This document shows, one piece after another, positions 56,028-64,000 of a stretch of DNA of 64,000 bases; within the stretch, counting starts at the first letter, position 1, and the number at the start of each line of letters is the position of its first letter. Under the pieces are notes generated by a model that was not told the origin of the DNA, did not search any database, and saw only the letters and a list, made by a program, of their open reading frames with translations. The DNA is taken from contig QUOL01000006.1 in NCBI GenBank assembly GCA_009761415.1, positions 744,001 through 808,000 on the forward strand. The letters run 5' to 3'. Position numbers and translations under genes: made by a program. This DNA is from Sarcomyxa edulis (lineage: Eukaryota > Basidiomycota > Agaricomycetes > Agaricales > Mycenaceae).

Positions 56028-59000
56028 ATGGCGGCTGGTGTCTCTGAATTCAGACCTCTTCTGAGTGCGTTCATTGCTATTAAACTGCTAACTTACTACG
56101 ACCTTCATCCTAACTTCCAATCCGTTCGTTCAAAAGACCAAAGTGTAGGCTATGGTGTCGTTGTCGGTACGTCCAGTCTCGGTAGGTAAGGTTGAATGTC
56201 GACGTAGACGAACGCGTTCGCTCGCAGGTGTCGGCTTCGCATTCGCGTTCCTCATGCTCCTTCTCACCCATCTCCAATCTAAATACACGGAACATTCACC
56301 TCGCTCATCGGAGGAATTTTCTGTTCGTCTTTATGTTTGCGCTCTTGCTCTCGTCTAAAGGTCCTCTTTGTAGAGCGCATCCAGGAGTGTCAAGGTATGT
56401 CTCATATCATGTCATTCATATCAGAAAATTACAACATGCCATCTAGCCTGGCCTCGTATGTTGCGGCATGTTCGTACCCCTCCTTCCTCTTGTCCATTTT
56501 ACTTGCATACATCTGAATATAGTGACGTTTTCGACACAGTGTTAGTGCATGGACCTGGAGTGCTACTCTGCTACAATCGAGCACAGCTGGTCCGTATCAC
56601 CATTACACCAGTAGTAGTTGTCGAATTAACTGACACGATGCATATTATCCTTTAAGCGTATACTATGGGTGTTAGCGGTGCTTGGTATGTACTATTCTTT
56701 CCTCTCAGGCTTGTTCTTGGGTCTTGGGTCGTTTTCCTCTACTCTAATACACAATACACGGGCTCTAGGTGGTACGCAGTGGGCGGAACAATACAATTAG
56801 CCATATTCGGAATGGTAGCTGCACAAGTCAAGATGAACGCTAATGGCGCTCATACATTTTTGGAGGTAAGTAATGTCGAGTTCGAGGTGGGTTCGAGTTC
56901 AAGTATTCATTTACTCCTTGCCTATGACTATGCAGATCGTAAAAGCCCGCTTCGGAACCGGCCCACATCTCCTCTTCACTTTCTATGCGTTCATGTGCAA
57001 CATGATCGTCTGCGGTTCTTTATTGCGTGAGTCCGAGTCTGGCCCATGCCATGTATTCTGCTCTCCTTGCATCGCCATTGCTAATCTCTCCTCGTAACGT
57101 ATCGTATGCAAAGTCGGTGGTGCGGCGACTGTCAATGCGTTGACGGGGATGAACGTGATCGCATGCTGCTTTTTATTCCCACTTGGGATCGCTGTCTATG
57201 TTATCGTTGGGTATGTTGGAGTCTCCTCTATACTATGTTTTTGCATTTGCACTAACATCAGCACCCCAGTGGTCTCCGAGCGACATTCATTGTAGACTGG
57301 ACCCACACCGTTATCCTGTTCATCATCATCTACATATTCATCTTCAGGGCCTAGTAAGTAAGAACTGAAGTGTATTATTCCTCCATAGCCTTTTGCTTCT
57401 TCTGGTATTCGGGACAGATGCTAACGTTCATTTTTCTCCTACTCCTTTCTGCCTTTCTGCTATCAGTGGAACCTCCCAGGAAACAGGAGGAGTCTCTGGA
57501 TTCTACGATCTCCTCGTTCAAGCCGCTATCGACACACCTGTCGAAGGCAACAAAGACGGCAGTTACCTCACTATGAAGAGTAATCAAGGACTAGTATTTG
57601 GTGCTGCTACTATCATTAGTGGATTCTCGAGTGTGTTTTGTGATCAAGGTCCGTTTTTCCTTCACGTCTGCATCTGGGAATGGATAGATATTGACAAAGG
57701 TCCCATTTCTTAGGGTACTGGCAACGCGTAAGTGTCCGACTCGTGACCGGTTTACTTTGCTTATTTTCTATGTTGTTTCTCGTGGAAAGGCTATCGCAAG
57801 TGATCCCGCGACAACCACCAGAGCATATGTACGACCTTCACCATCTGCCTTTTTTCGCATATCGGCCCTAACCTCTATTTCATTGATAACAGATGCTAGG
57901 AGGCCTTTCCTGGTTCGCAGTTCCATTCGCCTTTGCGTCTTGTTTAGGCCTCGCCGCTCGTGCGCTGCTCACCAATGTAAATCTTCATTCTGACTATTCC
58001 TCCGCACGTTTCTCTTACACTATTCGGACCTTGGCTAGCCTAATTTCCCCACCTACCCGAACCCTCTCTCCGCAGCCCAAACGAGTGCAGGACTCGCAGC
58101 TCCCGCTGCTGCTGCGGCCATCATGGGCAAAGGAGGCGCTGTTGCTGTTCTTTTCGTCGTTTTGTGAGTATTCTCAATCAGAATACCGATTTTTGTTCTT
58201 TGCTGACCAGGAACATAAGTATGGCTGTGACCAGTGCTGCAAGTTCAGAGCTAATTGCTGTGTCGAGTCTCTTGTGCGTGTAGTTCAACTCCCTAGTCAT
58301 CTAAAATGATACTCACGGAGTGGATATGTGCAGCTCGTATGAGTGAGTCATCCAAATGTACATCTTCGATGTTGGGGACGATCTGACCAGATTTCTACCG
58401 TTCTAGCATTTGGAAAACCTATATCCGCAAAAATGCGAAAGGCCCAGAGATCGTTCGGGTATCTCATTACTTCATCTGTTTCTGGGCTGTCTGGATGGGC
58501 TGTTGGGCTGTTATCGTATGTCGCGTTTTCCACAACAAACTTCTACATATTCAACACTTCTTTCCATAATTCAGCTCAATGCAGCGAGTATCGATTTGGG
58601 ATGGGTATGGTGTACTACTTTCACAACGTTCTGATTGTCATCGCTGACCGTTTACATTATCAATAGCTCTTCTACGTCGAGTGCGTTTCTTCTCTGATTT
58701 CCGGGCAAGTTGGCATCTACTTATATTTTTCATCTGAGCAGAGGAGTAGCCCTCAGTCCCGCCGTCGTCCCAGTAGCCTTGACAGTCTCGTGGAAGAAGC
58801 TTACACGTGCAGGTATCATGATTGGTTCACTTACCGGTGCTGTACTCGGTATGCTTGCCTGGATGATTGGGTGCTATAAGATCTATGGCAAGTCACTTAC
58901 TTCCCTCCACGTAAAGTATAATGTAATGTCAATTCGCGACGATTGCATAGGGAAGATCAACGTGGCAAACCTGGCAGAACCCTATTCGGCGTTGTGCAGC

Positions 59001-59714
59001 GGAATGACGGGACTATTGCTCTCGGGAGCTATCACTATCGTGGTTTCTCTGATGAGTAAGTAAATAAGTTTATCGTTGTGTTATTTTCCACTCATACCTG
59101 TCCTGTCATTCCATAGATCCAGCAGATTACGATTTCAAGGGGACTCGAGCTATTGCCATGATAGACGATTCCGACGCAGCGTCCCTTCCAGAACCGTCTC
59201 CGTCCTCTCTTCCTGTCCTCGGATTTAACGATACAGAGAAGGGCGAAAAGCGGGACGGTAAGGATAAAGAAGGGTGCAGTACCTTGCAAGCCATCTCTGT
59301 TGAAGAAACACGGGTGCCACTCGACATTGGAGTCCTCCGACGTGCGTTCAGGCGTGCAGCAGTATATTCCTTGGGATTCACTTTTGTTGTTACTATCGTC
59401 GGTGAGTATCATTCCTTTGTATTTCTTTGTCATGACCTTGACGTGTGGCGCATCGCAGTGCCTATTCCGATGTTCTTCTCGCACTACATATTCAGTAAAC
59501 CGTTCTATACGTTCTGGGTATCGGTGACAATGTACGTCACTTTCTATTCCACTCTAGTATCCTCCAGAAATCAATACTGGCATCGATCAGTATCTGGGCT
59601 TTGATCAGCGGCGCATTCTGCATCCTCCTCCCAATCTGGGAATCCAAGGCGGAAATCAAGCGCATCGTCGGGGGATGTTTCGCCTCTTATAAAACCAGCA
59701 CACGCAAAACATAA
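56028..59714 (+). CDS. DUR3: DUR3-type urea transporter, paralog 2, copy 2
   Basis: Base-for-base copy of 40116-43802: same start (MAAGVSEFRPLLS), same exon pattern including the 9-nt microexon (58334-58342), same end TSTRKT. The promoter region is also duplicated, so it should be expressed like copy 1 if the duplication is real. Confidence 0.85.
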
Positions 59715-60478
59715 ACACATCTCAACCATCGGGTTACGGATGGAAGAAGATCTAAGTTCTATGGACGAGTAGAGGCAAATGACCTACGGTTGCGTCTAAG
59801 AACTTTCAAAAAGGACTCAGCGTCCCTCCCAACGCGGGCGCTCTGGTATATCTCCGGGCGACGATAGGATTTTGGAACTTGACAACTCGACTGAAGTTCG
59901 TTCCAATCCATACTATTATTGGAGCCGATTGACTTGCATATGGAGTTTTCGACTCTATGTGATCGTCAATTTCACGAGATGATAGGGACGCAGTGCGGGA
60001 GGCTCGCTCGAGTCTATGTATGGAATGAAGGAAATGTGGGGTGCGCTGGTGTATAGTGTGCCTCTTGTTCAGTATGAACAGTCCCCCCTACTCACTTATA
60101 TAAATAATTTGTTGATAGATATGCCATGTGAATTCGATGATGCTGATTCTCCTCGCTACCAATTCAGATCACTCTTAAGGGATAAAGCAATAGTTGGTAA
60201 GTGTACGTCCAAGAAATGAACAGAGTCGGGTAAAAGTATCTAATTTGCCCAGTAGTTTGGAACATTTGTAGAGGTGTAAGAAGAACAAAATTAGCAAAGT
60301 CATCCCATCCAGCTTCCTACCGAGCGAGAAAATAAGTAAGTAGGTAAGAAAGTTCCGAATTAGTTTTAGGATGGTAGGAGGAAAAGAGCGTCGAAGTTGT
60401 AGTAGCTGGAATCGTGAATAGCTAGGCGAAGGGAAAGGTCGTGCCTCGAAAGACTCTGGGACATCATTGGATCACCGT

Positions 60479-61512
60479 TCAGTTCTTGCGGAATCGCGAC
60501 CAGATTGACTTCTTGGGGGAAGTCATAGGGTACGAAGTAGCTCCCGAGCTTCGCTGCCTTCTACGTCCAAGGCATACAGTGCATCCACCGAGGAAAAGGA
60601 GGATTAGACTGGCAAAAGTCAACCAGAACCCTTGGGAGAAGAAGGAACGTGTCATGAGGGACGAAATCGCGGGCATAAGAGGGATGATGGACTTACCTGG
60701 TCCAGGCTTGGTGCTTCCGTTGACGTTATCGAGTTTGTTCACCTGGTGCTTCACGAATGCGAACAAGGCGATATCGATGGCGAACGCGATCAGTGTGATG
60801 ATGGCCGAGAGGAATGAGACCTGAAGAGAACAGGTGAAGCAACGAACGTGGGGTAGACGATTCTCTGGGTACGTACTATGGAGGCGATAAGAGTGACGGT
60901 GACGTGGGTGGAGAAAGACAGGCCTAGGGCGATGAACGTCACGCCAGTGGCTGTAAGGGTTGTTAGTATGCAAGAAAATAAGAGTCTGGAGACGGTAAAT
61001 TACCGACGGGGTGAACAGCAAGACCACGAGTCCAGTTGGGACCAATGATTACGCTGTCACTGGAATCCGAAGGAGATGCGATGTCGACGCTATACCCATG
61101 TCCTATCCATGAGACGGTGTAAGTGAGTACTACTGTCTTGTGCAAGATATCATGACTAGGACGTACCTGCTTTGCTGCAAGTCCTATCTCCATCGGTGTT
61201 GTATTCGCAGTGCGCCCTAAATGTATAGCGCGCTTAATGCACCGACGCGTTGGGAAAGATGATCATCGTACCATACACCGAACTGATCAAGAACGAATAT
61301 AGGAAATCAACATTCTTATTCTTTCCGCTATAAGGAGGACTCACTCTAAGCTGCGTGATACCACTATCTCCAGAAGCTACCGCCTGTTCACCAAAATGAA
61401 CCCGAGCAACATCGAATACCGTGAGGAAAGGCAAGGAGATAGACGCCAAGAAACTGAGGACGAAAGCACAGAACAGGAAGAAGATTCCGGGGATGCAGAA
61501 TACACGAGACAT
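60479..61512 (-). CDS. SUR7/PalI-family membrane protein, copy 2
   Basis: Identical to 44567-45600, with the FGVW...C...C-GY signature, four helices and the 66-nt in-frame intron. Confidence 0.75.
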
Positions 61513-62697
61513 AGCGTTGAGTAGACGAAGTTTTAGGAGGAGGAGAAGGGGTATAAAACAACGATGAGAGACTCCTACTTGGTAGAGTCAGTCAGAGTGT
61601 TATTTTAAATTTTATTTAGCTCTGACGCGCTCATACACGTGGAAAAGGCACTTCTGATCGAACAACTGAAAGATCGTGAGCTCAAGACTCACGTTCTCAC
61701 TTTTAGGATACTTGCAAGGCAAAGAGGAGTCATCAGAGAGAGCGATGTAACTGTATAGTACTGTGCAATATGAGTCGAAAACTACGAGGGAAAGAAAATC
61801 AACAGTCACACTGGCCAGTATTGATATTGAAGCAAAATCGAAGTGGCCATTGGGCGGCCACGGCGCCTCTGATGAAGAATAGATCTGGAACGAGCCATTT
61901 TCTTCCTTCAACCATTGAATGGTAGATGGGGTCAGGCCAGTGATTGCCATCACGACTTATCACCTTAGTATCGACGACCTGATCTTGACCTGATCTTTTG
62001 AAAAGAAAAGAAATCAGGTCAATATGAACATCGAGGACTAAAAACACTCACAAGTACAGAGCCTCTATAAGAGCTTAGGTATAGCCATAAGGCCCAAGAA
62101 CTCTGGATGTGCGCGTTCAAGACAACAAACAGGTCTTAGCACTATCTATCACGATGCTACAAGTGGGTGCTTTGAATGTCAGCAGCATACGTTTGTAAAG
62201 TACAACTTGTTAATTGCGACTTGACGTCGTTTAATGCACGCTAGGATGGCCGAGTAGTACGACGATGATGAGGTGGGGAGGAGGGGCCCCTAAAGCAAAG
62301 ATTTGTAGTGAGCCGTGCGCGCTTGTGCGGGGCGGCACATCATTGTACCGACCGGCGGAAAGCCCGCGTCAAGTCAACCCGTGCATCGACATCGACGTGA
62401 ATAGTTGGGTAAAACCTTGATATAACGTTGAAGAAAAGGGCATCAGCATCATGCACGCCTGGGCCTGCCTATAGCACGAAGTGACGACACTCTTGAGGGT
62501 TTTTCGCATAGCTCCCCGGTAAGAGATCAATAAATGTGATAATTTCTGCGTGAGAATTTCAAAACATGCAACGAAAATGGGCCAGTACTGTGAGCTGATA
62601 CAGATACAGTGAGAGGGTCCAAGGGATATCCTATTGACGAAGATGAGGATACCTCAATAGATGAATGAATGACGGCGTACCTTTAGCTGAGGCGTAT

Positions 62698-63284
62698 TTA
62701 TTTCTTTTCTGCTGCCTCAGAGTCCTTCAAGACCTTCTGTGCACGCGCAATCTTGTCCTCTGGGGCGCCCTATAATTCAAACGCAATCAAAGAAACGAGG
62801 AGCGTAAGTAAAGAAGGAGTCACCCCCTCCCCCCGTTCGGTCGGCCGCGAAGAATGAGACCGGAGCTATAAGTAACGCACGTCTGTCTCAAGTTCCTTCA
62901 ACAACTAGGACAGGCGCTCATCAATCCTCGTCCAGAAACATACACGTAATATAATATCCGCCAGACATTTCGACGTTACTCACTTGCTTCCTCAATTTCG
63001 CTATTTCCTCTTGTTCTCGTTGGTGGGCGTATTGGTCTAGAGGTACCAGGTTGAATAAATAATCTGGCCCAACGCTACTGTTTGTCCAAAATTAACTCAC
63101 TCTCTTGAGCTTGTTCTTTCTTACTATTGAAAAAGTTCAGACCTGGGGAAACGATGGGGTAAAGTTCCACGCACCTGAAACCTTTAGACTGTGCAACACT
63201 GCCCTCCTTCGCACTGGAGGTATAGCAGCGCCGGGGCAAAGCAGATAATGCGGGAACACGACGTATAGCGGCAAGAGACAACAT
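62698..63284 (-). CDS. INH1: Mitochondrial ATPase inhibitor IF1, copy 2
   Basis: Identical to 46786-47372 (presequence, EGSVAQSKGF, helix and AEKK end), with the same 134-bp divergent promoter shared with ATP14 (63285-63418). Confidence 0.85.
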
Positions 63285-63418
63285 AATGGTGAGAGTGAGG
63301 ATTCTGAGGAAGGGGTCGGGTCGTCACGGTATACTAATGTGACCCGTCAGAGTCACATGTGACCAGGGTGACCAGGCATTCCGGGTCTGTCACGCACCTT
63401 GTAGAAATATCCACCACT

Positions 63419-63971
63419 ATGTCGTCCCTCCTCCGGCAGGCTGTATGTTTTCGAGTCTCTTCCTGTTGGATGTAAATTTACTCATTTTGTTGTACCCATG
63501 TTCTTTGGACAGGCCCGCACCGTCTCGCGATCTCGCAACTTTACTACATCGGCAGTGGCCCGCAAGGGTATGTTCAATTTAGGATATTCACATCTGGTCC
63601 TAAAACTGCATCTGCTATACAGACCTCGTCCAGGATCTCTACCTCAGAGAACTAAAGGCGTACAAACCTTTGCCTGTGGTGAGCACCCGGTCATTTGTTG
63701 GACACACCCATACACGGCTAACATCACCCAGGCAAAAGATGCCCACGTCGGCGTTGTCAAACAGTATACCATGCCTCCAACCCCCAAGGCTCCCGTTCTT
63801 CCCTCCGACTTAGCCACAGAGCTTTCGACCTACGATGCGACAGAGCCCACCAGTGCCAGTGCACCTGCTGTCAAAACCCCGAGTTCACCCGAGGAAAGTG
63901 TCACCGGCGCAAACGCATTCTTGAGCTTCTTGGAGGAAGATTTGCCAGAAGAGGAGGAGGCACACCACTAG
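63419..63971 (+). CDS. ATP14: ATP synthase subunit h, copy 2
   Basis: Identical to 47507-48059. The window ends 29 bp after its stop; if the repeat continues, RPO41 should follow on the minus strand. Confidence 0.87.
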
Positions 63972-64000
63972 AAACATATTGTGCTTCCAGTCGCTTGGCC

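Larger units (their letters stand above)
53328..64000. repeat. Segmental duplication, copy 2 (runs off window)
   Basis: See copy 1 at 37416-48088. It begins inside TMA64 exon 2 and remains identical to the last base of the window. Confidence 0.95.

Noticed and set aside
1..64000. CRISPR arrays, rRNA genes or bacterial-type operons
   Set aside because: No spaced short repeats, no rRNA-like sequence and no ribosome-binding-site pattern; the window is eukaryotic.

Overview
This is a window of a fungal nuclear genome, almost certainly a basidiomycete of the Agaricomycetes. The evidence is multi-exon genes with short (about 50-70 nt) GT-AG introns on both strands, no operons, several protein families typical of mushrooms (F-box/LRR clusters, TPR-DUF4470 proteins, a HIRRGD fucosyltransferase-like protein), and fungal single-copy genes (TMA64/eIF2D, INH1, ATP14, RPO41, LCL3, Aim3/BBC1, DUR3).

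Layout. 1-14.3 kb: two tandem F-box/LRR paralogs, a RluA-type pseudouridine synthase, an unrecognised Agaricomycete protein, a decayed TPR-DUF4470 gene, an LCL3-type nuclease, a GPI-type Ser/Thr-rich protein and another leucine-rich/F-box-like gene. 14.6-22.2 kb: a transposon nest. A non-autonomous hAT-like element (8-bp TSD, CAGTGTTGTTACTA termini) contains a complete tyrosine-recombinase (YR) retrotransposon of the Ngaro/PAT kind with split direct repeats A1-ORFs-B1-A2-B2. 22.4-37.2 kb: a broken inverted paralog of the preceding leucine-rich gene, a DUR3-type urea transporter, a fucosyltransferase-like gene, several small or unknown genes and Aim3/BBC1.

37.4-64 kb: a segmental duplication. 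Bases 37416-48088 recur at 53328-64000 with a constant offset of 15,912 bp and no difference that I could see. The unit carries TMA64 (3' part in copy 2), DUR3, a SUR7/PalI protein, INH1 and ATP14, and copy 2 runs off the window. The 5.2 kb between the copies holds the 3' half of the mitochondrial RNA polymerase gene RPO41 fused to the 5' half of a second, different YR retroelement. That element's 5' end abuts exon 2 of the beheaded TMA64 copy. So the duplication junction carries two truncated housekeeping genes and a truncated retroelement. It is either a very recent tandem duplication or an assembly or haplotype artefact.

Functional themes. Three DUR3-type transporters share a 9-nt microexon and have TGATAAG (GATA-factor) motifs upstream, as expected for nitrogen-regulated urea uptake. 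INH1 and ATP14, two mitochondrial ATP synthase genes, are divergent over 134 bp, with RPO41 convergent on ATP14. Exon joints were inferred by eye from splice sites and family resemblance; no searches were run.
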